Source: Nocardia altamirensis NBRC 108246
GTDB taxonomy: Bacteria > Actinomycetota > Actinomycetes > Mycobacteriales > Mycobacteriaceae
Direction: 5' to 3'
NCBI RefSeq assembly: GCF_001612685.1
Contig: NZ_BDAY01000050.1
Coordinates: 1 to 64,000 of the forward strand
Length of the DNA: 64,000 bases
Shown here: positions 1 through 7,891 of the stretch, piece after piece
Layout of the letters: the number at the start of each line of letters is the position of its first letter
How positions within the stretch are numbered: the stretch's first letter is position 1
Program-made: the position numbers and the translations under genes
The notes under the pieces: generated by a model
The model's database searches: none
What the model was told of the DNA's origin: nothing
Seen by the model: the letters and a program-made list of their open reading frames with translations, nothing else

Positions 1-912
1 CTGGATTTGGAGGCATGCGTGGAGGGTGTCGTCGATGGTGCCGGAGACCCATCGCTGGTTCGTGAGGGCCGGATCGGTGATGGTCTCGACGAGGACCCGC
101 CCGGAATCGTCGAGGGTGGCACGGCGGCGGGTGAACAGGACCGCGGGCAGTTCCAGACCCGCGGCTGTCGCGACGAGGGGCATTGCCGGACTTGGGTGGT
201 CGCGGTGCGGGTGTGAATTGATCACAGCGGTGACAGAGCGTTCGGAACCCGATAGGAACTCGTTGGCCGTGACGGTTCGGTTGCCCACCGTGTCCGACAG
301 CACGAGCCATAGGTGCTCGGTGGTCGCGAGGACGTGTTCAGCATCGACGGGCGCCTCACCGAAATGCGAATCGGGTTGGGTGACCGCCAGCCGTGTGCTC
401 AGGTCGGGCGCACAGCGACCGAGTTCGGCGAGATGGGTCGGGGATCCGGTCGCGATCCAGCGCAGCGGTAGCCATGCCGGTGCCGCGTCGCACAGAGCGC
501 GAACCGGGTCGAGCAGCGCGGTGGTCCGATGCTGTCCTGTCGAAGCCGCGACCACGTCCGTGCGGCCGTGACCGACCGCGTCGAGGACATCGCGGGCGTA
601 GCGGGTGCTGGTCACGTCAGGGGTGATCACCAGCGCCAGGTATCGGGATGCCGCGAGACACAGCAGGGCCAGCAGGTGGGCGGGATCCTCACCGACGGGG
701 ATGTCGGCGATGATCGGTGTCCGGACAAGCGGCGGGAGAGGTGGACCGGCGGCTCGAAGTTTCGCGGCGATCACCGTCATATGCTGACGGTCGTAGAGCT
801 CCAGATCTGCGGCGTATTCCGCGCGTTCGCTCTTGTATCGGGCTTGGTCGTGGGCCTCGAGGTCATCGGCGAGCACGGACAGCGATTCCTTCCCTGGTTC
901 ATCGATCATCAT
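1..912 (-). CDS. hypothetical protein, 3' end cut by window edge
   Basis: A continuous minus-strand reading frame of 304 codons runs from ATG ATG at 912-907 off the left edge without a stop. It reads as real protein: an acidic helical start (MMIDEPGKESLSVLADDLEA), then an alternating hydrophobic/polar body. I do not recognise the family. The start is uncertain. The frame is open up to a stop near 1027, but ATG at 912 is the first usable start and overlaps the TGA of a 44-codon ORF (909-1043), the same kind of coupling as the rest of this operon. It is the most distal visible gene of a long operon transcribed from about 9330. Confidence 0.6.
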   Translation of the reverse strand, partial: MMIDEPGKESLSVLADDLEAHDQARYKSERAEYAADLELYDRQHMTVIAAKLRAAGPPLPPLVRTPIIADIPVGEDPAHLLALLCLAASRYLALVITPDVTSTRYARDVLDAVGHGRTDVVAASTGQHRTTALLDPVRALCDAAPAWLPLRWIATGSPTHLAELGRCAPDLSTRLAVTQPDSHFGEAPVDAEHVLATTEHLWLVLSDTVGNRTVTANEFLSGSERSVTAVINSHPHRDHPSPAMPLVATAAGLELPAVLFTRRRATLDDSGRVLVETITDPALTNQRWVSGTIDDTLHACLQIQ

Positions 913-1043
913 CGCCAGGTCGGTCTTGTCGACTCGTTGCCGTAGGCCGGTACGAGGAGATTCATCTGGCTGGCGAGTGGTGGCCGGTGTGGTCGTGTCG
1001 ACCCGGCGACCTCGGCTTCGAGGTCAGCGCGCCGGCTTGTCAT
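909..1043 (-). CDS. candidate small ORF, 44 aa
   Basis: The ATG at 1043 lies 20 bases inside the end of the membrane-protein gene upstream, and the TGA at 911-909 overlaps the ATG of the distal partial gene. The peptide begins MTSRRADLEAEVAGSTRP and ends in a basic stretch. It may be a real coupled micro-gene, or the true N-terminus of the distal gene displaced by a frame break around 940. No family is recognised. Confidence 0.3.
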   Translation of the reverse strand: MTSRRADLEAEVAGSTRPHRPPLASQMNLLVPAYGNESTRPTWR

Positions 1044-1308
1044 GGTCGCCTCCGTTCCACATCTGCTGTGTCTTGGCGAGGCGGGCTCGTTCCCGGCGCA
1101 GCCCGATGGCGGAAACAATCGCCAGTCCCGCGCAGGCCACGGCGATAAAGATCGCCACCGCCATTGCCCCGTCTCGCTTGTCCGGAGCCACCTCGATGAG
1201 ACCGAACTGGATCATCGCGCCGTAACCGGCACCGACCAGGGACACGATGATCGCTACCTGCCGTGCGGTGAACCACGTTTCCAGGTCCGTGGGATCCTCA
1301 CGACTCAT
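1024..1308 (-). CDS. small two-helix membrane protein
   Basis: 94 residues. A short acidic N-terminus (MSREDPTDLETWF) precedes two hydrophobic segments, roughly residues 17-38 (VAIIVSLVGAGYGAMIQFGL) and 48-68 (MAVAIFIAVACAGLAIVSAI), then a basic cytoplasmic-looking tail. No catalytic motif is visible. The ATG at 1308 overlaps the stop of a possible 31-codon ORF starting at 1400. It belongs to the same minus-strand operon as its neighbours. Function unknown; a membrane accessory role is inferred from topology only. Confidence 0.6.
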   Translation of the reverse strand: MSREDPTDLETWFTARQVAIIVSLVGAGYGAMIQFGLIEVAPDKRDGAMAVAIFIAVACAGLAIVSAIGLRRERARLAKTQQMWNGGDHDKPAR

Positions 1309-1536
1309 CCGATGCCCCTTGACCTCTCGCGGCGGCGCGGTCTTGTGCCCCTGGCTGATCTCGAGCTCCCGCGCTGCCTGGTGATGACGTTGTGTGTCAT
1401 TGATCGTGGTTCCTTCTGTGAAATGTCTTCAGCTGCTGGGGAAGTGGTGCATCGGCCTACCTCGGCGGGGCCGTGTTCTCCGGTCAGGGTCGTGAGGACG
1501 TGTTCGGCCAGCGGCCGCAGCCTTGACGTAGTTCTG
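1309..1536. other. 228-base gap in the operon
   Basis: There is no convincing gene. On the minus strand a 31-codon ORF (ATG at 1400, preceded by AGAAGGAACC as a ribosome-binding site) ends in a TGA overlapping the ATG at 1308. The same frame stays open upstream to about 1530 without another start codon, so a frame-shifted or unusually started gene cannot be excluded. Confidence 0.3.
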
Positions 1537-2133
1537 CTACAGCCGCGGGGGTGGTGGTGCGGGAAGGTCGTCTCGTACCTGGTACACCGCGCCGCTTGCG
1601 GTAACTCGTTCTTGCACAGGTCCCATCACCCGCAGGTTTGGCAGGAACCAGCAGTGCTGTTCCAGCCGCAGCGGCACCGCACCGGTCAGGCACTCGGCGA
1701 TAGTTCCACCGTCGTCGTGTTCGTGGCCGGTCATCAGTCGCTCGGCGAAGGCTGCCAATTCCCATGCCGTCGGGATCGGTCCCACCACCACGCCAGGCCT
1801 GTCCCCGAAGCAATATTCGGGAAATTCCAATGGCCCGGCGATGCGCCACCGGATCGGCGGTGGCGGAGCAGTTTTCAATCTGTCGAAGCCGACGTACCAG
1901 ACCGCATCGTCGAGTTCGCTCGGTTCGACGCTGGCCGGTTTCGCGTCCTCGAGATGATCGGACAGTGTTGGCGCGTCACAATCGTCGTCGTCCCAGGTTC
2001 CGAGAATCCTGGACTCTTTCGGACGTGGCGTCGCGTAGAACCTCGTCAAGCAGTGCTTGTCCTCGCACAACGTGCACACTGGATCATCACCCCCGATCCA
2101 GCTGGTCGCCGTGGCTGGGTGGTTCCTCAGCAC
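1537..2133 (-). CDS. hypothetical protein
   Basis: 198 residues, acidic and rich in Trp and Pro, with no signal peptide and no membrane segment. Features include a CTLCEDKHC cysteine cluster near residue 20, which could bind a metal, a central WRIAGPLEFPEYCFG segment and a C-terminal proline run. The N-terminal 46 bases overlap the end of the upstream gene, so the true start may lie a little further in. No family is recognised. It lies inside the minus-strand operon. Confidence 0.55.
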   Translation of the reverse strand: MLRNHPATATSWIGGDDPVCTLCEDKHCLTRFYATPRPKESRILGTWDDDDCDAPTLSDHLEDAKPASVEPSELDDAVWYVGFDRLKTAPPPPIRWRIAGPLEFPEYCFGDRPGVVVGPIPTAWELAAFAERLMTGHEHDDGGTIAECLTGAVPLRLEQHCWFLPNLRVMGPVQERVTASGAVYQVRDDLPAPPPPRL

Positions 2134-2458
2134 GCGAAGCCGATACCGGATCTTCGGCCGCCGGCATCAGCCTGAGCACTGCCCGATGATCCGAACCTTC
2201 CAGTGCCGCAACCTTTTCGGTGACATCCTGGATATCATCGCGCAGCCCATGCGACGTAGCGAGATCCGAACTCAAGGGCTCTCCTTTCCCCGGGGCGGGC
2301 ACATGGTCGCCGGAACGTCGACCGATCCGGACCTGCCAATGAACATCAACGAATGTCCCCGGATCTCCGCTGTGGCGCACCACGGTCCGAGAGATACGGA
2401 TGCCGACACGTCGTAGCCAGCGCCGGATGCGGGCGCTGCGCCGATAGCGCTGAACCAC
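2087..2458 (-). CDS. hypothetical basic/helical protein
   Basis: 123 residues from GTG at 2458, two bases beyond the stop of the secreted hydrolase gene, which is why I prefer this start to the longer frame from 2491. The N-terminus is strongly basic (VQRYRRSARIRRWLRRVG), followed by a strand-rich segment (GTFVDVHWQVRIGRR) and a helical acidic C-terminus (GLRDDIQDVTEKVAALEG). No family is recognised. It overlaps the next gene by 47 bases. Confidence 0.5.
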   Translation of the reverse strand: MVQRYRRSARIRRWLRRVGIRISRTVVRHSGDPGTFVDVHWQVRIGRRSGDHVPAPGKGEPLSSDLATSHGLRDDIQDVTEKVAALEGSDHRAVLRLMPAAEDPVSASRAEEPPSHGDQLDRG

Positions 2459-2460
2459 GG

Positions 2461-3504
2461 CTAGGCCCCCGCCCGGACAGCGGCGGCCCATCCGACGACC
2501 GCCGTCTGAAACTCACCGGTGTTGGGAGCCAGTGTGGTTGCGTGCCCAGCATTGTCGAGCACGTAGGTAGTGAGCAGACCCGCCGCAAAGTACGGCTCTT
2601 CGGCCACACGAAGTGCGGGCGCGTCAGCACACACCTGGGGTGCGCACAGCCGGTCTCGCTGCCCGTTGGCCACGAGCACCGGCACGGCGATCTGGTTGGT
2701 CACATTCGTGACTGTGGTCGGCAGGCCGTCCAACATCTCGGCCAGGGTGAACACCTCGGTGTGTTCCTCGGCCAATCGCGACACCTGCGGCTCGGTCGAG
2801 GGTCCCAGGAACGATTGCGCGCGAGTACCCGGCGCGGTCGTCCAATAGCCCGCGTCGTAGCCGCGATCGGTGAAGCGAGAATCGGTCGCCGCGGGTACGA
2901 AGGTTCCCGCGATCGGGAGTAGGCCGCTCGGCTCGAGGAGGTGGGAAAACCCAGCCAGCAACACCGCGTCGACATCGTGATAGGTCGTCGCCTCCCACAC
3001 CGCGATGCCCGCACCGAGTGACACCCCGGCCAGGATCACGCGCGCGAACGGAGCAGCAGGCGCGGCCCCGGTGCGTAGCAGGCTGATGATGTCGTGCAGA
3101 CCGTGGGCCTGCCCGAGCGAGGTGACCTCACTACTTGGTGGGCGTGTGCTCGTTCCGGTGCCGAGCAGGTCCACCGTGAGCGTCGCAATCCCCGCGGTGT
3201 TCATCGCGCGACGAAAGCTGTATCGCTCTGGAACGTAAGGGAAGTCCCAATAGGATTGATCTATTGAGATCCCCGGCACCAACAGCATGACGGTGTCGGC
3301 GCCACCATTCGGAACGCACAGTGTTCCGCCCATCCGGCCTGCGGGTACCGGGAACGACTGCGCTGAACATGTCGCCGGGTCGGGATCGGACGCGCTGGCC
3401 GGTGGCGGTGTCGAACCCAGCACCCCGATCACTGCCAGCGCGCAGATCGCGCTCACGCGGACCCGAAATCGGCCCGAATAGTGCGGCTGTGTAGCCGATC
3501 TCAT
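2461..3504 (-). CDS. secreted alpha/beta hydrolase
   Basis: 347 residues from ATG at 3504, chosen because it gives a Sec signal peptide (basic RSATQPHYSGRFRVR, hydrophobic core to about residue 33, ASASD cleavage region) and overlaps the preceding TGA. The mature part is an alpha/beta hydrolase: nucleophile elbow GVSLG near residue 161, a probable acid in GQRDRL near 282 and the catalytic His in DNAGHAT near 322. Cysteines in the mature protein fit an exported enzyme. The substrate is not evident; lipid or ester hydrolysis outside the membrane is the family default. It is coupled to a small membrane peptide upstream. Confidence 0.8.
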   Translation of the reverse strand: MRSATQPHYSGRFRVRVSAICALAVIGVLGSTPPPASASDPDPATCSAQSFPVPAGRMGGTLCVPNGGADTVMLLVPGISIDQSYWDFPYVPERYSFRRAMNTAGIATLTVDLLGTGTSTRPPSSEVTSLGQAHGLHDIISLLRTGAAPAAPFARVILAGVSLGAGIAVWEATTYHDVDAVLLAGFSHLLEPSGLLPIAGTFVPAATDSRFTDRGYDAGYWTTAPGTRAQSFLGPSTEPQVSRLAEEHTEVFTLAEMLDGLPTTVTNVTNQIAVPVLVANGQRDRLCAPQVCADAPALRVAEEPYFAAGLLTTYVLDNAGHATTLAPNTGEFQTAVVGWAAAVRAGA

Positions 3505-3668
3505 GGCCAACCCCCGGCGGTCCGATCGACATAGATCAGGATGGCAGCCCGGATGGGGAAGAGTAACCAATCCACGATCCGCTCCCCGACCGGTGAATAC
3601 CAGTGGGAGGTGGTGCGGTGCGGCGTCTTTCGCGCCGGAGTCGTGCCGGGTTTTGGTTTGGCGATCAT
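3501..3668 (-). CDS. 55-residue membrane peptide, coupled
   Basis: A small gene with strong start signals: AGGAGA lies just upstream of ATG 3668, the ATG overlaps the stop of the upstream phosphatase-like gene (TGA 3667-3665), and its own TGA (3503-3501) overlaps the hydrolase ATG. The peptide has a basic, proline-rich first half (MIAKPKPGTTPARKTPHR) and one hydrophobic segment (WLLFPIRAAILIYV). A membrane-anchored accessory peptide is the likely reading. No homologue is recognised. Confidence 0.65.
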   Translation of the reverse strand: MIAKPKPGTTPARKTPHRTTSHWYSPVGERIVDWLLFPIRAAILIYVDRTAGGWP

Positions 3669-4480
3669 GGTCTCTCCTGAAGTTGGGCGGACAGGATCGG
3701 GTCGGCGTGCGAGGCCAAGGCGTGCCAGCCGTGGGCAATTGCGAGGGTGGTGGCTGCGAGGTCTTGGCCGGTGATGGCGGCGGTGACGGTTCCGCCGCTG
3801 GCTGCGACCGTGAGGGCGGCCGCGGTGAAGGCTCGGAGTTCAGCAGTCTCGTCGTGTTCGGGGAGATAGAGCGCGGCGCTGGCGCGGCCGGTCGCCACGA
3901 GTGTCAGCGCGACCGAGGTGGTCGCGACAGGAACGGTGGTGAGGTGGTGGATGCGTCGGCATCGGAGCCAGTGCGCCACCTGATGTTGTTGGGTGGTGCT
4001 GGTCAGGACGGCTCCTCGCGGCATGCGTGGTAGCTGGTCTAGCGACCCGTGGACGCGGAGGAGTTCGGGGGTGGCGTCCAGGCGTATTCCGTAGGCGGGC
4101 AACGCGATCACGGCCTCGATAGGGCGGAAGTCGTGGATGCGGCAGGCGGTGATCGCGTAGGCGGGTGAGCCTTTCACCATTGATTCGCTGCCGTCGATCG
4201 GCCCGATCAGCACGCAGTCGTTCACCGGTTCTACGGTGCTGGATTCGTCGGTGACCATAGGCAGGCCCGGCCAGGTCTGGGCTATCGCGGCGGTGAGTAT
4301 TTGTTGCACGGCCTGCTGTGCGGTGGTGACCGGGACAAGCTCGCCATGACCGCGGCCAGGGGTCAAGTGAAGCGGTGCCCCCGTGCTGCGCCAGGCGTCG
4401 ATGGCGCGGCGGCAGTCCGGCAGGACCGCGGCGATCACTCGGGCCAGGTCCGAATCGGCGAGTTGTTGCGAGTCGGTCAT
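3665..4480 (-). CDS. inositol monophosphatase-like protein, degenerate metal site
   Basis: 271 residues from ATG 4480, which overlaps the kinase stop. It follows the IMPase/CysQ pattern: TDES near residue 78 takes the place of the family GEE motif, and GPIDGSES near residue 90 takes the place of DPIDGTxN. The first Asp of that motif is Gly here, and the C-terminal WDxAAG-type metal ligand is not visible (AASGGTVTAAI instead). Either the enzyme uses a changed metal site or it is a non-catalytic relative. Context next to a sugar kinase suggests a phosphorylated polyol or sugar, which is inference. Confidence 0.65.
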   Translation of the reverse strand: MTDSQQLADSDLARVIAAVLPDCRRAIDAWRSTGAPLHLTPGRGHGELVPVTTAQQAVQQILTAAIAQTWPGLPMVTDESSTVEPVNDCVLIGPIDGSESMVKGSPAYAITACRIHDFRPIEAVIALPAYGIRLDATPELLRVHGSLDQLPRMPRGAVLTSTTQQHQVAHWLRCRRIHHLTTVPVATTSVALTLVATGRASAALYLPEHDETAELRAFTAAALTVAASGGTVTAAITGQDLAATTLAIAHGWHALASHADPILSAQLQERP

Positions 4481-5484
4481 GAATCCCCCTGCGGTGCAAT
4501 GTGATAGGTCGGAATTGCCGAGGCGATGGAATCGAATGTGTCTGAGGCGGCGCTGATGTGGTGGTGCAGTGTCAGCAGCGAATGAGCGTGGTTGTCGGGG
4601 CCGACCTGGGTGATCCACTGCAGAGCCAGGTGGGGCTGGACCGCCCGCACGAGCCGCTCGCGCAGTGACGCGCTGTCGTTGAGCAGGGACCCGGAGACCA
4701 CCAGGGATGCCGGGGTGGTTTCGGTGATGTCGGTCTGGCCGCTGACGGCGATCACTCCGAGCGCGAGCTCGAGTGCGGCGGCGTCGACGAGTGCCGAGGC
4801 GACCGGGTCGGTGTTGTCGGCGGCGTGCAGGACTCGGTAGGCGAAGGCGGCGATGTGGGTCGAGTTGTAGCTGCCGCCGACGTGCACTGTGTCGAAGAGC
4901 GCGTCGGTCAGCGACTCGTCGGCGGGAAGATCGAGCCATTCGTGGGCCGCGGCGGTCAGGGCCGTGGCCGGGCCACGGTGGTCGCTGGCGCGGGTGACCG
5001 CGCGCAGACCTGCGAGGGCCAGATCGTGGGCTCCCCCTTCGTCGCTGAGTTGCCAGCTCAGCCCGGAGGCGCGCGCGACCGATCCGCCATGGCGCGCCGC
5101 GAACCCGGTGCCGGTGCCTGCGGTGGCGGCGATTACGGCGGGGGAATCACAGAGCAACAGCAGCGGGGTGATGTTGCTGGTCACCCAGATCGGCGCGAGT
5201 ATGCCCAGGCGAGTAGCGATTTCGTGGATCAGTGTCGCGAAATGTTGCGCGGCTGTGCTGGTAGCCGCAGCACTGTGAGCGGCCAGGATGCCCTGTATCG
5301 GGCGGCTGTGCCCGGTTGCCAGGTGACGGATCAGGCCGCGCAGCAGGCGCGCGGATCCGGGTTCGCCGACGGTGCTCAGGTTTGTCGACGGTCCGGTCAC
5401 CTCGGCGACGACCGCGGTGGCGTCCGGGTCGGTGAGCCCGGCCCAGGTGCGGAATCCGCCCCCTTCGAGCAGGATCCAGCTCAT
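4477..5484 (-). CDS. BadF/BadG/NAGK-type kinase
   Basis: 335 residues. It carries the ASKHA-fold pattern of N-acetylglucosamine kinase/BadF ATPase proteins: a phosphate-binding TAGTGTGFAARHGG near residue 120-133, then LSDEGGAHDLALAGLRAV near 145-162, which matches the family segment around the GDEGSG motif, and a late GSLLNDSA near 267. Family members phosphorylate amino sugars or act as ATP-driven activators. The usual N-terminal DGG phosphate loop is replaced by LEGGG near residue 7, so the substrate is uncertain. ATG 5484 overlaps the micro-ORF stop upstream, and its own stop overlaps the phosphatase-like gene. Confidence 0.7.
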   Translation of the reverse strand: MSWILLEGGGFRTWAGLTDPDATAVVAEVTGPSTNLSTVGEPGSARLLRGLIRHLATGHSRPIQGILAAHSAAATSTAAQHFATLIHEIATRLGILAPIWVTSNITPLLLLCDSPAVIAATAGTGTGFAARHGGSVARASGLSWQLSDEGGAHDLALAGLRAVTRASDHRGPATALTAAAHEWLDLPADESLTDALFDTVHVGGSYNSTHIAAFAYRVLHAADNTDPVASALVDAAALELALGVIAVSGQTDITETTPASLVVSGSLLNDSASLRERLVRAVQPHLALQWITQVGPDNHAHSLLTLHHHISAASDTFDSIASAIPTYHIAPQGDS

Positions 5485-5564
5485 GTGACCGCCACCGGTG
5501 GGCTCGGGTCGTCGTGTGGGATCTCCACCGGGGATCTCGACAGGTTCGCGACGATCGCGTTCAT
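5481..5564 (-). CDS. 27-residue micro-ORF between condensation and kinase genes
   Basis: ATG 5564 overlaps the TGA of the condensation-domain gene, and its own TGA (5483-5481) overlaps the kinase ATG, so the peptide is bracketed by two ATGA junctions. GAGGAGGGGG lies about ten bases upstream. The peptide starts MNAIVANLSRSPVEI and ends DDPSPPVAVT, with no Cys or membrane segment. It could be a translational-coupling device or a small precursor or accessory peptide. It is too short for a homology call. Confidence 0.5.
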   Translation of the reverse strand: MNAIVANLSRSPVEIPHDDPSPPVAVT

Positions 5565-6850
5565 GTTCGGCCCGCCCCCTCCTCGCCGGGAGCGCGCGGG
5601 TTCAGCAGCGACTGCTGCACCGACTCCGTCGCGATCCGTGCTGCCGTTCGCGTGAGGACATCGGTGCGGTAGGTCAGCGACACCGCCAAACCTCCGGTCT
5701 CGTCGGGGGTGAGCGAAATCGTCAAGTGTCTTGCGGAGGTGCGTGTTTCGCCAACCTCGACGGTGTTGGCGGGCGCTGAGCCGACTGTGGGTAGCGGAGC
5801 CCGCAGCGTCGCGATGTCGTTGTAGTTGACCTCGATGGTCGGCCGGATCTGCGCGTCGAGTTCGGTGTCGATGCGGGTTTGGGTGCTGATGTCGGTGTCG
5901 AGCCATCGATCGCGGATCTGGCCGGCGAGCGTGGTGGGCGTGGTGCAGCGTCCGACCTGCACGCGTGTGAGCCGTGTGGTGGTGAACATGCCCACGATGG
6001 CCTCGGTGCCGGGCTCGCGGCTGGGGTCTGTGCTGGCGAGGACGATGTCGTCGGCCTGCGCCCATTGCCCGATACTTGTCGAGCACAGGGCCAGGACCAG
6101 GTGGAACATGGTCACCGAGTGCTGTCGTGCGAGGTTGCGTATTTCCTCGGTTGCGGCCGGTGAGACCGGAAAGGTGACCGTTCGAGTGGTCCCGCTGGCC
6201 GGTGGGTGCGCCGGTGCGCCGGGGAGTCTGAGCAGGGCCTGTACACCGAAGTGGTTCGACCAGTCGCTCAGTTGCTGGTCGGGGTCGAGGGTGCTGTGTT
6301 GCCAACGCGCGTAGTCGCTGTAGGCCGGCGGGACCGGGCCGAGCGCACGCGGATCGCGACAGGCCGTCGCCAGCTCGCGTAGCAGTACACCCCAGGACCA
6401 GTGATCCATCACCATCGGGTGCGCAGCGAGGGCCAGAATGGCGTGCTCGGTGCCGGGCACCAATGCCCAGCGGGTCAGACCGGTGCGGCCGTCGAGGTCG
6501 AAGCGCTGAGTGCGGGCCCACGTGCGGGCACCCGCCAACGGCGACAGCACGGCCAATGCTCGCGTGTCGAGGACCGTCAGCGGCGCCGCGTCTGCGGCGA
6601 CCCATTGATGCCAGCGTCCACCGTGCTCGCCGATCGCGGTCCGCAACGCGGGGTGCCGCCACCCGAGTGCGGCGACCGCACGGGTAAGGCGACGCGGATC
6701 CGCGTCGCGTACTCGAATGGCGAATATCGTCGGGCGTCGGTGGTTCGAACCACCGTCAGGCATCAGCGCGAGCAATGCTTGTTGCTGGTACGAGAGGGGA
6801 TGCACACCCTGGCGGGGTCCGCTGTGCAGGTTCGGTTCGGCGCCCATCAT
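5561..6850 (-). CDS. stand-alone condensation-domain protein with altered HHxxxD motif
   Basis: 429 residues from ATG 6850. The family pattern is clear: N-terminal PLSYQQQALLALM, the region around the catalytic motif reading AAHPMVMDHWSWGVLLREL near residue 144, an FPVSPAATEEIRNLARQHSVTMF linker near 265, and a C-terminal floor-loop/latch pattern. The canonical HHxxxDxxS has Pro in place of the second, catalytic His, so ordinary acyl or peptide transfer is doubtful. There is no adenylation or carrier domain nearby. A longer frame opens at GTG 6958 (GTGA overlap with the upstream gene) and adds about 36 low-complexity residues. PapA-type acyltransferases are the other relatives to consider. 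Confidence 0.75.
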   Translation of the reverse strand: MMGAEPNLHSGPRQGVHPLSYQQQALLALMPDGGSNHRRPTIFAIRVRDADPRRLTRAVAALGWRHPALRTAIGEHGGRWHQWVAADAAPLTVLDTRALAVLSPLAGARTWARTQRFDLDGRTGLTRWALVPGTEHAILALAAHPMVMDHWSWGVLLRELATACRDPRALGPVPPAYSDYARWQHSTLDPDQQLSDWSNHFGVQALLRLPGAPAHPPASGTTRTVTFPVSPAATEEIRNLARQHSVTMFHLVLALCSTSIGQWAQADDIVLASTDPSREPGTEAIVGMFTTTRLTRVQVGRCTTPTTLAGQIRDRWLDTDISTQTRIDTELDAQIRPTIEVNYNDIATLRAPLPTVGSAPANTVEVGETRTSARHLTISLTPDETGGLAVSLTYRTDVLTRTAARIATESVQQSLLNPRAPGEEGAGRT

Positions 6851-6891
6851 CCGGCCTCGCCAAGCATCGGATCCGGGATCAGTCGCGCCAT
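6847..6891 (-). CDS. 14-residue leader ORF before the condensation gene
   Basis: The ATG at 6891 has one of the best ribosome-binding sites in the operon (GAAGGGGAACC directly upstream). It encodes MARLIPDPMLGEAG, then a TGA (6849-6847) inside the ATGATG of the condensation gene. It may be a coupling leader, or evidence that the downstream gene starts at 6850 by re-initiation. Confidence 0.4.
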   Translation of the reverse strand: MARLIPDPMLGEAG

Positions 6892-6954
6892 GGTTCCCCT
6901 TCGTTGCTGTCCCCCTTGGTATTTCGCCCGTGGAAGGCCGCAGCTCGGTGCTCG

Positions 6955-7302
6955 TCACTCCCCCTCGGCTCGGCTGCATGCTCGCGGCTGCACGGCATCG
7001 CGTTCGGTGGCGCTCCGGCAGGTCAGCACGTCGATCAGTTCGTGCGCGGTCGACTGGTCCGCGGGATCATCGATCAGGTCCTGGGCCAGCGCGCACACCT
7101 GGTTTGCCCATCGCGGTTCGGACGGTTCGATGCTGTCGCGCTCGAGCAGTTCGTCCTCGATCTGCTCGGCCGCGCGGTGCCATCCCCGGGCGTGTAGATC
7201 GGCGATGCGGTCGATGACCTGCTGCATGCCGACCTCGGCTACTACGTCGCTGACGCTGAGCAGACGCTCTTGTCTGCGGTACGGGGGCCCCGGGCCGGTC
7301 AT
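6955..7302 (-). CDS. small helical protein, paralogue of the 56863 gene
   Basis: 115 residues, no signal or membrane segment. The core LSVSDVVAEVGMQQVIDRIA, followed by LHARGWHRAAEQIEDELLE and then ALAQDLIDDPADQSTAHELI, matches segment by segment the protein encoded at 56863-57246 (LGLSDIAQVRGTEAVLGRIA ... LAQDLLDDPMDASTANELI). Both also share a basic N-terminus. Function unknown; an all-helical cytoplasmic adaptor is a reasonable picture. Stop TGA 6957-6955 overlaps a GTG that could start the next gene. Confidence 0.65.
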   Translation of the reverse strand: MTGPGPPYRRQERLLSVSDVVAEVGMQQVIDRIADLHARGWHRAAEQIEDELLERDSIEPSEPRWANQVCALAQDLIDDPADQSTAHELIDVLTCRSATERDAVQPRACSRAEGE

Positions 7303-7514
7303 CGCGATCGCCTCCGCTGCGACCGGATCTCCGGGGCCCCATCGTGGCGATGCACCGCATCACCGCTGGGAGGAGAAAACGTTCGAAAGGGTGGGGCGGC
7401 CTTCCCGGCCCTGAATGGCCGGCGTCGTCGAACAGGCCGGGAAGGCACGCCCCGTGCCACCACCGCAGCTCCCGCGCCTTGGAAGACCGGGGGCTCGCTG
7501 GTGGTGGCGATCAT
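7299..7514 (-). CDS. candidate small basic protein, 71 aa
   Basis: The frame ends in a TGA overlapping the ATG at 7302, consistent with the operon's coupling. The usable ATG is at 7514; a longer frame to 7694 would overlap the previous gene by 105 bases. The peptide is very basic and proline-rich (PSRPVRRRRPFRAGKAAPPF). There is no good ribosome-binding site and no family, so it may be non-coding spacer. Confidence 0.3.
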   Translation of the reverse strand: MIATTSEPPVFQGAGAAVVARGVPSRPVRRRRPFRAGKAAPPFRTFSPPSGDAVHRHDGAPEIRSQRRRSR

Positions 7515-7588
7515 GGTGTCGGCGTCACGACGACGCGCCGACAAGGTTGAGCCGCAGTCGTTTTCGGCTCGCTGGAGTGGTTCGGGTA

Positions 7589-7891
7589 TCACTGCAGCTC
7601 CTCCCGGCACGGCCAGAACCGATTGGAGGTCGGAGCAGGTTTTCGAGCTCGGCGCCGGACAGAGTGAGACGACGACAGGAGCTGGGGCTTCCACGCGAGG
7701 TCGTCGTTGCCGTCCGTCTCGATCTCCTGCTCACGCAGGATCATGAGGTCGGCGACGGTGGGGTGCTCAGGCCGCCACCCTGCGCGCAGTCTCAGCACGC
7801 GCAGCTGACGAGACTGCTGCATTCGGCGCATCACGAGCGCAACGCCGATCGCGGAAGCCAGCACGATCGCCAGCACGGCAGCCCCGGTCAC
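7589..7891 (-). CDS. small membrane-anchored protein
   Basis: 100 residues from GTG 7891, which overlaps the upstream TGA (GTGA). A single N-terminal hydrophobic segment (GAAVLAIVLASAIGVALVM) is followed by a basic juxtamembrane stretch and a soluble tail with PEHPTVADLMILREQEIE. No motif is recognised. A longer frame from 7942 exists but would overlap the previous gene extensively. Confidence 0.55.
   Translation of the reverse strand: MTGAAVLAIVLASAIGVALVMRRMQQSRQLRVLRLRAGWRPEHPTVADLMILREQEIETDGNDDLAWKPQLLSSSHSVRRRARKPAPTSNRFWPCREELQ

Noticed and set aside
5481..6662. Large Arg/His-rich minus-strand ORF overlapping the condensation gene
   Set aside because: It is the shifted frame of the condensation gene; only its last 27 codons, after ATG 5564, have independent support as a micro-ORF.
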